Of a DNA stretch of 64,000 nt, positions 29,690 through 37,967 are shown piece after piece (the first letter of the stretch is position 1; each line of letters begins with the position of its first letter). The stretch comes from Qipengyuania citrea (GTDB lineage Bacteria > Pseudomonadota > Alphaproteobacteria > Sphingomonadales > Sphingomonadaceae). The notes beneath the pieces are model-generated. The model was given only the letters and a program-made list of their open reading frames with translations, was not told the DNA's origin and made no database searches. A program made the translations under genes and the position numbers. The stretch spans positions 577,360 through 641,359 of the forward strand of contig NZ_WTYG01000002.1 of assembly GCF_009828015.1 (NCBI RefSeq), read 5' to 3'.

Positions 29690-30685
29690 TCAATCGAGTG
29701 GTCGTATCAGCGCGTCGCTATAACCGCGTGAGCGAAGCTTGGCGAGCGCCTCCTCCGCCTGTCCACGGGTTGCGAAGGGTCCCACGCGAACGATTGCCAA
29801 GGCACCGCTGTCTTCAACATAGCCCTGCACTTCGCGCGCCAGCTTCTGCGCATTGGCCCTGACCGAAAACGCGCCGAGCTGGACCGCGAACTTCCCGTCC
29901 GGATCGGTCGGCACCATGACCGGGGCGCGGGCAGGACCGCCTTCGACTGCATTGCGCAACTGCGGCCGTCCGGCCGGCGGTTCGGCCGGCGTGAGCGCGG
30001 GCTCTTCCGCTTCATTCTCAGCATCTTCCACCAGCGCCTCCTCGTTCGGGTCGCGGGTTTCGATGACCTCGGGCGTCGGCGCGACACCGCTCACCTCGGC
30101 TTGCCGCGGATCGCCGAGCGGCGCCGAGCCGCGCGGCGGCAGCCTGCGCTTGAGGACTTCGAGCAGGCTCTGCGGCGTGTCCATCCGCGGGGGTGCCTCG
30201 CGCCCGGCGCGCAGTTCCGCACGCTGTTCCTCGGGCGGGTTCACCCGCCGCATGCGGATGGGAGCTCCCTCACCGATCCCCAACTGCGCGATAGCGTCGG
30301 GGGCCAGTGCGATCAGCCGGTCGTTGCTCATCGGTCCGCGCCGTTCGAGCCGGACAAGGATGGTCCGCCCGGTGTCGAGCGAGGTCACCTCGACATAGCT
30401 CGGCAAGGGGAGTGTCCGATGCGCGCCGGTCACCCCCGTCACGCCGGCCTCTTCGCACCCCGCATAGCCGACCTGGTCGTAATTCATCGTATCGACCGGG
30501 GTATAGGTTACGCCGTCGATGGTGAACGGATCGCCGATAACGACGGGATAATCGGCGGCAGGGCCGTTGCCCGCTACGGGCGCGGTGCTTGCGGCCGGGG
30601 CTTGCGCGTTCGAAGCGCAGGCGCCGAGGCCGAGCAGGCCCAGGCCGGCGCTCGTAGCAAGAAGTATTCTATTCGGCGATTTCAT
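29690..30685 (-). CDS. RlpA-like SPOR-domain lipoprotein
   Basis: 331 residues. Lipoprotein signal with lipobox GLGAC, Cys23. An RlpA-like double-psi beta-barrel segment follows (about residues 45-140): GDPFTIDGVTYTP and AHRTLPLPSYVEVT match RlpA, but the ASWYG...TANGE portion is missing and the usual NDRGP reads LERRGP. A Pro/Glu-rich linker leads to a SPOR domain at about 255-331 (FAVQLGAFSVRANAQKLA), which binds denuded glycan at the septum. True RlpA is a lytic transglycosylase; this one probably is not active. The start overlaps the MltB-like gene by 17 bases; GTG at 30703 is an alternative. Confidence 0.82.
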   Translation of the reverse strand: MKSPNRILLATSAGLGLLGLGACASNAQAPAASTAPVAGNGPAADYPVVIGDPFTIDGVTYTPVDTMNYDQVGYAGCEEAGVTGVTGAHRTLPLPSYVEVTSLDTGRTILVRLERRGPMSNDRLIALAPDAIAQLGIGEGAPIRMRRVNPPEEQRAELRAGREAPPRMDTPQSLLEVLKRRLPPRGSAPLGDPRQAEVSGVAPTPEVIETRDPNEEALVEDAENEAEEPALTPAEPPAGRPQLRNAVEGGPARAPVMVPTDPDGKFAVQLGAFSVRANAQKLAREVQGYVEDSGALAIVRVGPFATRGQAEEALAKLRSRGYSDALIRPLD

Positions 30686-31691
30686 CTGCGAGCAGCCCCA
30701 CACTCATGGCGTAATAGTTCGAACAGTTGTATTCGAGGATCACCCGATAATTCGAGGTTAACAGCCAAGCCGGCGTGCCGGGACCGTCGGGCTGGAACAG
30801 CGTGACCAGCACGTCGTCGCCGATCGCGCGCTGGGGCTGGATGCCGAGTGCGCGCCATTCCGACACCGGCTTGTAGACGCTGTGCCGTTCGTGGACGCGC
30901 GAACACACCGGGGCAGCGATCGGCGTGCGGTAGGCCGCGACGTCGAAGCCGGAGGGAACATAGGCGCTCACGCCCCAGGGCTGGCCTTCGCGCCAGCCCG
31001 CGTCGCGGAAATAGTTGGCGATCGAGGCCAGCGCATCGGCGCTGTCGTTCATGATGTCGGCGCGGCCGTCGCCATTGCCGTCGGCGGCGAGCCGCAGGTA
31101 GACCGAAGGAAGGAACTGCGGATTGCCGAAGGCGCCCGCCCAGCTGCCCTGCAGTTCGCCGCGGGAGTAGCCCTTGTCGGCCACCTTCATCAGCGCGACC
31201 CACTCGCTGGCGAAGAGGTCGCGGCGGCGGCCCTCCCAGGCGAGCGTGGCAAGCGCCTGCGACAGGTCGAACCCGCCCTTGACCGCGCCATAGGCGGTTT
31301 CATGTCCCCAGATGGCGACCACGATTTCGCCCGGCACGCCGTAATCGCGTTCGATGGCACGCAGCGTGCCCGACCACTCGGCCCGGGCGCTACGTCCCCC
31401 GCGAATGCGCGCGGCATCGACGTGCCGCGCGATATAGGGCGCAAGAGCCGGATAGCCGGACGAGGTCGGCGATCCCGGCTGCGCACGGTCGAGCCGGATC
31501 ACCCGGTCGTTGGGCTCCAGTCCCGCGGTCATGCGCGCCAGAGTCGCTTCGCTGACACCTTCGGCGCGTGCCTTGGCGATCAGCAGCTGGACATAGGCAT
31601 CGAAGCTCAGGTCCTGCTGGGCGGTGGCGGGAACGGCGGGCAATGCGAGCGCAAATGCCCCGGCGGCGGCGAGAAGGGGTTTGAATTTCAT
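30669..31691 (-). CDS. MltB-family lytic murein transglycosylase
   Basis: 340 residues. Signal peptide (residues 1-24, cleavage after PATA). The SLT_2/MltB domain carries catalytic Glu131 in AIWGHETAYG, followed by GELQGSWAGAFGNPQFLPS and DADGNGDGRADI-like calcium loop text (AADGNGDGRADIMND). It cuts glycan strands between MurNAc and GlcNAc to leave anhydro ends. No peptidoglycan-binding domain is seen at the C-terminus. It is the first gene of a nine-gene minus-strand run and sits 126 bases from the tRNA-Ser gene. Confidence 0.93.
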   Translation of the reverse strand: MKFKPLLAAAGAFALALPAVPATAQQDLSFDAYVQLLIAKARAEGVSEATLARMTAGLEPNDRVIRLDRAQPGSPTSSGYPALAPYIARHVDAARIRGGRSARAEWSGTLRAIERDYGVPGEIVVAIWGHETAYGAVKGGFDLSQALATLAWEGRRRDLFASEWVALMKVADKGYSRGELQGSWAGAFGNPQFLPSVYLRLAADGNGDGRADIMNDSADALASIANYFRDAGWREGQPWGVSAYVPSGFDVAAYRTPIAAPVCSRVHERHSVYKPVSEWRALGIQPQRAIGDDVLVTLFQPDGPGTPAWLLTSNYRVILEYNCSNYYAMSVGLLADEIAE

Positions 31692-31817
31692 CCGGCGATT
31701 GTCGCAGAGCGAAGCTTAACGGCAAGTGTCATTTGGCGTTTACGGGGCACGGCCCGTCCTCTTTGCAGGTAAATGCGTGACAAGCCCGGCCGAAGTGACT
31801 AGCTAGCCCGCGCTCGC

Positions 31818-31907
31818 GGAGAGGTGGCAGAGCGGTTGAATGCACCGGTCTTGAAAACCGGCAAGGGTGCAAGCCCTTCGTGGGTTCGAATCCCACCCTC
31901 TCCGCCA
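31818..31907 (+). tRNA. tRNA-Ser (anticodon UGA)
   Basis: Acceptor GGAGAGG (31818-31824) pairs with CCTCTCC (31897-31903); G is the discriminator and CCA is encoded (31905-31907). The anticodon stem CCGGT/ACCGG surrounds the loop with TGA at 31852-31854. The long variable arm typical of class II tRNA-Ser is present (GGGTGCAAGCCC). The T arm has GTTCGAATC. Confidence 0.97.
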
Positions 31908-31917
31908 CGAGCCCCGA

Positions 31918-32100
31918 TCAGTCCTTGTCGCCCGGCTTGCGGACCAGCGATTGCGCGCTGCGATCGCCCTTGGGGTAGTCCTGCGGGTCGATCGAAGACT
32001 GGTTCTGCAGGGCCTTGTGATCCTTGATGGTCTTGCTGTCCTCGGCGTCCTGCGCCGCGTCATCCTGGGCCTGGGGGGTATCGCGCTTCGGGATTGTCAT
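31918..32100 (-). CDS. Small disordered protein, 60 residues
   Basis: 60 residues, charged and polar with many Asp, Lys, Gln and Ser, no hydrophobic core, so probably disordered. A very good Shine-Dalgarno (GGAGGAAAGGAG) lies just upstream of the ATG, which is the main reason for calling it a gene. It lies 10 bases past the tRNA-Ser gene on the opposite strand and 48 bases downstream of the antiporter gene. A stress-related small protein is a guess. I do not recognise the family. Confidence 0.65.
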   Translation of the reverse strand: MTIPKRDTPQAQDDAAQDAEDSKTIKDHKALQNQSSIDPQDYPKGDRSAQSLVRKPGDKD

Positions 32101-32148
32101 GGTGTTCTCCTTTCCTCCCCCAACGCGCGGCATGCTGACTGGTTGCGT

Positions 32149-34008
32149 CTAGCGTCCGCGCGCGGCGATTTCGTCCATCGCCTCGCGCAGCTTGGGATCC
32201 CATTCGGCCTTGAGCTCCCTGATCTTGGCAAGCAGTTCCTCGTTCTCGTAAGACGGCGTATCGAGCCGGAAGACATCGGCAATCTCGCGCATCGAGGTGC
32301 GATCCATCTCCTCCCACGCTTCGACCATGGCGGTGGCCGACTGGCGGTCGTGACCCAGCGCCTCGTAGACCGAACGGCCCATCCGCAGGCTGCTGTCATA
32401 GGTTTCGCGGACGATGTCGCGGCAGCCCATCGCCCACAGGTGATAGACATGGTCGCGGTCCTTGGCGCGTGCGACGACGTGCAGGCCCGGGAAGTTGGCA
32501 CAGGCATAGCGTACCAGCCGGTCGATCTGCTCGCGCTCGTCGAGCGCCACGACGAGGATCCGCGCGCGGTCGATCCCCGCGCTGGCGAGCAGGTCGGGCC
32601 GCGTCGCGTCGCCGTAATAGGTCGTGACGCCGAACTTCTTGAGCACTTCTAAATGCTCGCTGTTGTAGTCGATCACCGTCGCGCGGTGTCCGGCGGCATC
32701 AAGCATGCGGTCGACGATCCCGCCGACGCGCCCGCGCCCCGCGATGATGATCGGGTTGTCCTCGTCGATGGCATCGGCCTCGCGGCCGCCCTGCCCGGTC
32801 GAATAGGCATGCGCGATGAGCTTGTCGTAGAGGATGAACAGCAGCGGGGTGACCAGCATGGTCAGCGCGACGATCAGCAGCAACTGATCGGCGAAGGCGG
32901 GTTCGAACACCGCATTGGCGACGCCGAAGGCGATCAGGACGAACGCGAACTCGCCCGCCTGCGGCAGGCTCAGGCAGAACAGCCACAGCGCCTGCCGCCG
33001 CAGCCCGTAGAACCAGCCGACGACCAGCAGCACAGCCATCTTGGCAGCCACCGTCACCGCGGCCCAGAACACCACCGAATCCCAGATCGTGCTGGCGAGC
33101 GCGAAGTCGATCCCCGCGCCGACAGTGATGAAGAACAGCCCCAGCAGCAGGCCCTTGAACGGGTTGATGTCGCTTTCGAGCTCGTGGCGGTATTCGCTGG
33201 TGGCAAGCACCACGCCCGCGATGAAGGCGCCGAGCGCGGGCGAGAGGCCGACCAGCGACATCAGCAGCGCGATCCCGATCACCACGAGCAATGCTGCGGC
33301 GGTGAACAGTTCGCGCAGATTGGCGCGCGCGATGTAGCGGAACAGCGGGCGGATCGCGAAGATGCCGATCGCGATCACTGCGGCGACCGCACCGATCCGT
33401 GTGCCTGCAGCCAGCCAGCCCGACATGTGTGCAGTGAAGTCGATCCCGCCATGCGCGCCCCCGCCCGTGTGGTCCGCAGCCGCACCGGCGAGTTCGGGCA
33501 GCGCAAGCAGCGGCACCAGCGCGAGGATCGGGATGACCGCGACGTCCTGCACCAGCAGCACCGAGAAGCTCGCTTCGCCGCCTTCAGTCCTGAGCAGGCC
33601 CTTCTCGGTCAGCGTCTGGACGATGATCGCGGTCGAGCTGAGCGCGAGGACCATGCCGACTGCCAGCGCGGTCTGCCAGCGCTGGTCGGCCAGCAGCGCG
33701 ATGCCGGTCAGCGCGAGCGTGGTCAGCAGCACTTGTCCGCCGCCCAGCCAGGTGAGTTTGCCGCGCATCGCCCACAGGCGCCGTGGCTCCATTTCCAGCC
33801 CGATGATGAACAGCATCATCACCACGCCGAATTCGGCGAAGACCTGCAGCGCCTCGACATCGACCGACAACGCGGCGAGGAGCGGTGATATCGCCATGCC
33901 TGCGAGCAGGTAGCCAAGCACCGAGCCGAGCCCGATCCGCGTGGCGAGCGGAACGGCCAGTACCCCTGCGATCAGGATCAGGAAGGCGAGGATCAGGAAA
34001 CCGGTCAC
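32149..34008 (-). CDS. CPA2-family monovalent cation:proton antiporter with RCK domain
   Basis: 619 residues. About twelve to thirteen transmembrane helices (residues 1-400) with CPA2 features FGVVMMLFIIGLEMEP, SSTAIIVQTL and GLSPALGAFIAGVVL. A TrkA-N/RCK Rossmann domain follows (IIIAGRGRVGG near residue 418), then a helical tail. This is the KefB/KefC-like layout, potassium or sodium efflux against protons. No KefF/KefG-type ancillary subunit is beside it, and a glutathione-binding site cannot be judged by eye. Start is GTG with GGGAA upstream. Confidence 0.9.
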   Translation of the reverse strand: MTGFLILAFLILIAGVLAVPLATRIGLGSVLGYLLAGMAISPLLAALSVDVEALQVFAEFGVVMMLFIIGLEMEPRRLWAMRGKLTWLGGGQVLLTTLALTGIALLADQRWQTALAVGMVLALSSTAIIVQTLTEKGLLRTEGGEASFSVLLVQDVAVIPILALVPLLALPELAGAAADHTGGGAHGGIDFTAHMSGWLAAGTRIGAVAAVIAIGIFAIRPLFRYIARANLRELFTAAALLVVIGIALLMSLVGLSPALGAFIAGVVLATSEYRHELESDINPFKGLLLGLFFITVGAGIDFALASTIWDSVVFWAAVTVAAKMAVLLVVGWFYGLRRQALWLFCLSLPQAGEFAFVLIAFGVANAVFEPAFADQLLLIVALTMLVTPLLFILYDKLIAHAYSTGQGGREADAIDEDNPIIIAGRGRVGGIVDRMLDAAGHRATVIDYNSEHLEVLKKFGVTTYYGDATRPDLLASAGIDRARILVVALDEREQIDRLVRYACANFPGLHVVARAKDRDHVYHLWAMGCRDIVRETYDSSLRMGRSVYEALGHDRQSATAMVEAWEEMDRTSMREIADVFRLDTPSYENEELLAKIRELKAEWDPKLREAMDEIAARGR

Positions 34009-34045
34009 GCTGTCATTCCCCTCGCGCTGTGGCGCGTGTCAGGCC

Positions 34046-35461
34046 TCAGATATGGAGCGCGCGGCCATAGCTCGCAAGCACGCTCTCATGCATCGATTCG
34101 CTGATCGTGGGATGCGGGAACACCGTCTGCATCAGCTCGGCCTCGGTGGTCTCGAGCGTCTTGCCGACGACGAAGCCCTGGATCATCTCGGTCACCTCCG
34201 CGCCGACCATATGCGCGCCGAGCAGTTCGCCGGTCTTGGCGTCGAACACGGTCTTCACGAAGCCCTCGGCCTCGCCCAGCGCGATGGCCTTGCCATTGCC
34301 GATGAAGGGGAAGGTGCCCGCCTTGACGTCGTGGCCCGCTTCCTTCGCCTTGGCCTCGGTCAGGCCGACGCTGGCGATCTGCGGATGGCAATAGGTGCAG
34401 CCCGGGATGTTGGCGCGGTCGAGCGGGTGCGGGTGGACCTCCTTGTTGCCCAGCTCCCGTGCGATCGCCTCGGCCGTGGTGACGCCCTCATGGCTCGCCT
34501 TGTGCGCCAGCCACGGCCCCGGTGTGCAGTCACCGATCGCCCACAGGCCCTTCGATTTGGTGCGGCCGTAATCGTCGATCTGGATGAAGCCGCGATCCAT
34601 TTCGACCAGCTTTTCCAGCCCGACATTCTCGGTGTTGGGCACGATGCCGATCGCTGTGATGCAATGGCTGAACTCGGTCTCGGTTACCTTGCCCTTGCTG
34701 TCCTTGATCTTGGCGGTCATGCCCTTGGCGGTGATCTTGAGGTCCTCGACGCCAGCGCCGGTCATGATCGTCATGCCCTGCTTGGTGAGGCTCTTCTCGA
34801 GGAAGGCCGAGACCTCCGCATCCTCGACCGGCACCACGCGGTCGAGCATTTCGACCACGGTCACATCGACGCCAATGTCGTTGTAGAAGCTGGCGAACTC
34901 GATCCCGATCGCGCCGCTGCCGATCACCAGCAGCTTCTTCGGCATTTCCTTGGGAGTCATCGCGTGGCGGTAGGTCCACACGCGTTCGCCGTCCGCCGGA
35001 GCGAAGGGCAGGTCGCGCGCCCGCGCGCCGGTGGCGACGATCACATGCTTGGCGGTGAGCTTCTCTTCGCCCTTGTCGCCTTTCACGGTGAGGCTGGTGG
35101 GGCCGGTCAGCGTGCCCTCGCCCATGTGCACCGCGATCTTGTTCTTCTTCATCAGGTGCGTGACGCCCTGATTGAGCTGCTTGGCGACCCCGCGGCTGCG
35201 CTTGACCACCGCTTCGAGATCGGCCTCGATCGCGCCGGCGATCTTGAGCCCGTAATCCTTGGCGTGCTGCGCATAATGCAGGATCTCGGCCGAACGCAGC
35301 AGCGCCTTGGTCGGGATGCAGCCCCAGTTGAGGCAGATCCCGCCGAGCAGTTCGCGTTCGACAATGGCGGTCTTGAGCCCCAGCTGCGCGCAGCGGATCG
35401 CCGCGACATAACCGCCCGGGCCGCTGCCGAGCACGATGACGTCATAATTGGTGTCAGCCAT
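34046..35461 (-). CDS. lpdA: Dihydrolipoyl dehydrogenase (E3)
   Basis: FAD enzyme that reoxidises dihydrolipoyl groups of 2-oxoacid dehydrogenase complexes. 471 residues. FAD site GSGPGG, redox disulfide Cys43/Cys48 in GGICLNWGCIPTK, NAD-binding GSGAIGIEFA and the C-terminal catalytic FPHPTISE. It lies downstream of pdhC, the membrane orphan and the thioesterase on the same strand; the 171-base gap before it may contain its own promoter. It probably serves pyruvate dehydrogenase here, though E3 is often shared. Confidence 0.96.
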   Translation of the reverse strand: MADTNYDVIVLGSGPGGYVAAIRCAQLGLKTAIVERELLGGICLNWGCIPTKALLRSAEILHYAQHAKDYGLKIAGAIEADLEAVVKRSRGVAKQLNQGVTHLMKKNKIAVHMGEGTLTGPTSLTVKGDKGEEKLTAKHVIVATGARARDLPFAPADGERVWTYRHAMTPKEMPKKLLVIGSGAIGIEFASFYNDIGVDVTVVEMLDRVVPVEDAEVSAFLEKSLTKQGMTIMTGAGVEDLKITAKGMTAKIKDSKGKVTETEFSHCITAIGIVPNTENVGLEKLVEMDRGFIQIDDYGRTKSKGLWAIGDCTPGPWLAHKASHEGVTTAEAIARELGNKEVHPHPLDRANIPGCTYCHPQIASVGLTEAKAKEAGHDVKAGTFPFIGNGKAIALGEAEGFVKTVFDAKTGELLGAHMVGAEVTEMIQGFVVGKTLETTEAELMQTVFPHPTISESMHESVLASYGRALHI

Positions 35462-35632
35462 GATTCGTCTCTGTAGTCTCTCGTTTGGTCGCAGACATGG
35501 ACCGGGTGTTACACGGTGCAAGCGAAGAAAATCTGGGGCGCGCGGGCCCGTGAATTGCGGCGGTCCGGGGCGGAGAATGCGTGCAGGTCATGCGGGTGCG
35601 TATCGCATACCGCGCAGGTTGTAGGACAGCGT

Positions 35633-36010
35633 TCAAGCCCACCGCTCCGCCACCGCGCGGGGCCGGTCGTTGTCGTCGAGCAGGACGAATTTGAACGTGC
35701 CTTGCGCGACCTTGGTTTCGGCTTCGCCATTGCGCTCGCGGGCGATGGCTTCGGCAGTGATGGTGAGCGAGGTGGTGCCGGTCGCGGCGATATCGCAATA
35801 GACCGAGAGCTCGTCGCCTACCTGCATCACGCCAGGAAAGGCGAAGTCTGTTGCCGAGACGACCACCGCCTTGCCCTTCCCCTCGCGGCTTGCGAGCGAC
35901 CCGGCGCCGAGCGCCATCTGGCTCATCAGCCACCCGCCGAACACCCCGCCATAAGGGTTGAGGTCGGTCGGCATGGCGGTGACGCGGATTAGGGGGAAGC
36001 GGTCAGTCAT
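35633..36010 (-). CDS. Hotdog-fold acyl-CoA thioesterase (YciA-like)
   Basis: 125 residues, single hotdog domain. The segment TDLNPYGGVFGGWLMSQMALGAG matches the YciA/acyl-CoA thioester hydrolase family, with the catalytic Asp expected in SATDFAFPGVMQVGD. It hydrolyses acyl-CoA to free acid and CoA. Its start overlaps the upstream membrane-orphan gene by 8 bases. Position between pdhC and lpdA suggests a link to acetyl- or acyl-CoA balance, which is inference. Confidence 0.85.
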   Translation of the reverse strand: MTDRFPLIRVTAMPTDLNPYGGVFGGWLMSQMALGAGSLASREGKGKAVVVSATDFAFPGVMQVGDELSVYCDIAATGTTSLTITAEAIARERNGEAETKVAQGTFKFVLLDDNDRPRAVAERWA

Positions 36011-36485
36011 GCTCGCGACGGCTCCTCACCTCATCATTCCGCTCCCTCAAACTCTCGAGATATGGATCGCTCTCGACCGCATTTTTTGCCCTCAAGAAGA
36101 AGAAGGCGCCATGAAATGCGAAGGCGATTATCCAAAAAAAGATCACCACGTGACGATAAAATTCCAGAGGGTCTTCACAACCGGATCGCGACCTGCACCT
36201 AGGCGAGTCTGGCCATAACCAAAACTGAAGGACGACAGCAGCCAAAAACAACGCCAACTTCCACTCGATTCTTTCAACAATCAGCGAGATGCTGAGCGCG
36301 ACTAAAGCCGAAGCAGAAGTCAGAATGCCAATGGGAATGAGAACCGGCGAGGCAAACAAGTACCAGATCAGGTCTTGAGACCTAACGGAACTTAGAGAAC
36401 CGCTAAAATACGCGAACTCGGCTACTACCAACAGAAAGCCAAGAACAATTGCAGTAGCAGCCCGGCTGGAGATCGAGTCGATCAA
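36003..36485 (-). CDS. Low-GC multi-pass membrane protein of unknown function
   Basis: 160 residues from a TTG that overlaps the pdhC stop as TTGA; a GTG at 36512 inside pdhC would add nine residues. About four hydrophobic segments (roughly 8-28, 40-70, 75-90, 115-135) and a charged C-terminus. Base use is unlike the neighbours: 24 of 60 bases are G or C at 36121-36180 and 30 of 60 at 36061-36120. Whether it is translated is not certain. No family recognised. Transfer into the pdhC-lpdA interval is a plausible origin. Confidence 0.55.
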   Translation of the reverse strand: MIDSISSRAATAIVLGFLLVVAEFAYFSGSLSSVRSQDLIWYLFASPVLIPIGILTSASALVALSISLIVERIEWKLALFLAAVVLQFWLWPDSPRCRSRSGCEDPLEFYRHVVIFFWIIAFAFHGAFFFLRAKNAVESDPYLESLRERNDEVRSRREHD

Positions 36486-37834
36486 ACCACCAGCCCCATC
36501 GGGTTTTCGCACAGCTGCTGGAAGGCTTCCATAAACCGCGCGCCGTCGGCGCCGTCGATGGCGCGGTGGTCGAAGCTTCCGGTGGCGCTCATCACGGTGG
36601 CGACGCCGAGCGCGCCGTCGATCACATGCGGGCGCTGCTCGCCTGCGCCGACCGCGAGGATCATCGCCTGCGGCGGGTTGATCACCGCGTCGAACTGCTT
36701 GGTGCCGAACATGCCGAGGTTGGACAGGCTGGCGGTGCCGCCCTGGTATTCCTGCGGCTGCAGCTTGTTGTCCTTCGCCTTAGTTGCCAGCTCCTTCATC
36801 TCGGTGCTGATCTGCGCGAGGCCTTTTTTGCCCGCATCGCGGATGATAGGGGTGATCAGGCCCGAGGGCGCGGCGACCGCGACCGAGATATCCTCGCGCG
36901 AATACTGGTACAGCTCGTCGCCCTGGAAGCTGACATTGCATGCCGGAACGCGCTGGAGCGCGCGAGCGAGCGCCTTGATCAGCAGATCGTTGACCGAGAG
37001 CTTCACGCCATCCGCTTCGAGGCTGGCATTGAGCTGCTTGCGCAGATCGAGCAGCGCATCGAGCCGCACGTCGACGGTGAGGTAGATATGCGGGATCGTC
37101 TGCTTGGCTTCGGTCAGGCGGCGCGCGATGACCTTGCGGACATTGTTGAGCTTGGTGGCTTCATAAGGCGCATCGAGCTCGCCGCCGAGCGTCGCGGGCT
37201 TGGGCGGCGCGCTGGCCGCGGGCGCAGACGCTTCAGCTTTGGCGGGAGCCGCCCCGGCTTCGAGCCCTTCAACATCGGCCTTCACGATGCGTCCGCGCGG
37301 GCCGGAGCCGGTGACACTGGCGAGGTCGATACCCTTCTGCTCGGCAATGCGGCGCGCAAGCGGCGAGGCGATAATGCGCTCTCCGCTGTCGTCCTTCGGC
37401 GCTGCGGGGGCTTTTGCGCCGTTCGTCACCCCAGCGGAAGCTGGGGTCGCTTTCTGTTGCGCGGCTTCGTTAGCGGTCCCAGCTTTCGCTGGGACGCCGC
37501 TCTCTTTATCGGACCCAGCGTCAGCGGAAGTGGGTTCGGCTACTTCACCGTCACCTTCGGGAGCAGCCGCAGCGGCCTCGTCGAGGTCCTCGCCTTCCTC
37601 GGCGAGCATCGCGATCACGGTGCCGACCTTTACGCCCTCGCTGCCTTCATCGACCGCGATGCTGGCGATCGTGCCTTCGTCCACCGCCTCGAATTCCATC
37701 GTCGCCTTGTCGGTTTCGATCTCGGCCATGATGTCGCCGGCTTCCACCTTGTCCCCCGGCTTTACCAGCCATTTGGCGAGCGTGCCCTCCTCCATGGTGG
37801 GCGACAGGGCGGGCATCTTGATCGGCGTGGGCAT
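36482..37834 (-). CDS. pdhC: Dihydrolipoamide acetyltransferase (pyruvate dehydrogenase E2)
   Basis: 450 residues. One lipoyl domain with Lys43 (ETDKATMEFE) at residues 1-80, an Ala/Glu/Pro-rich linker, a peripheral-subunit-binding domain near 150-190 (ASPLARRIAEQKGIDL, GSGPRGRIVKADV) and a catalytic domain with SFDHRAIDG near the C-terminus. The N-terminal PALSPTMEEG is typical of E2 of pyruvate dehydrogenase. The linker from about residue 100 to 136 is encoded by palindromic repeats (separate entry). It receives acetyl from PdhA/PdhB and is reoxidised by Lpd. Confidence 0.96.
   Translation of the reverse strand: MPTPIKMPALSPTMEEGTLAKWLVKPGDKVEAGDIMAEIETDKATMEFEAVDEGTIASIAVDEGSEGVKVGTVIAMLAEEGEDLDEAAAAAPEGDGEVAEPTSADAGSDKESGVPAKAGTANEAAQQKATPASAGVTNGAKAPAAPKDDSGERIIASPLARRIAEQKGIDLASVTGSGPRGRIVKADVEGLEAGAAPAKAEASAPAASAPPKPATLGGELDAPYEATKLNNVRKVIARRLTEAKQTIPHIYLTVDVRLDALLDLRKQLNASLEADGVKLSVNDLLIKALARALQRVPACNVSFQGDELYQYSREDISVAVAAPSGLITPIIRDAGKKGLAQISTEMKELATKAKDNKLQPQEYQGGTASLSNLGMFGTKQFDAVINPPQAMILAVGAGEQRPHVIDGALGVATVMSATGSFDHRAIDGADGARFMEAFQQLCENPMGLVV
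37428..37495. repeat. Pair of REP-like palindromes inside the pdhC linker
   Basis: Two hairpins of related sequence in opposite orientation. The first is ACCCCAGC/GCTGGGGT (37428-37435 with 37440-37447, loop GGAA). The second is GTCCCAGC/GCTGGGAC (37476-37483 with 37488-37495, loop TTTC). A degenerate third copy may lie near 37511-37536. The core resembles interspersed repeats of sphingomonads. They encode PdhC residues around 113-136 (with VPAKAGT and TPASAGV). Confidence 0.8.
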
Positions 37835-37967
37835 GGTCTGACGTTACGTCCTCGCTGGGGAGAGAGTTGTGCCGCGACCTCTGCCGAAGATGCCCCTGCG
37901 CCGCAAGGTCCTTGCACAGAATACGAATTACCGGGTAACGCGCTGCGAGGGATCAGGGGGAGCCGCT

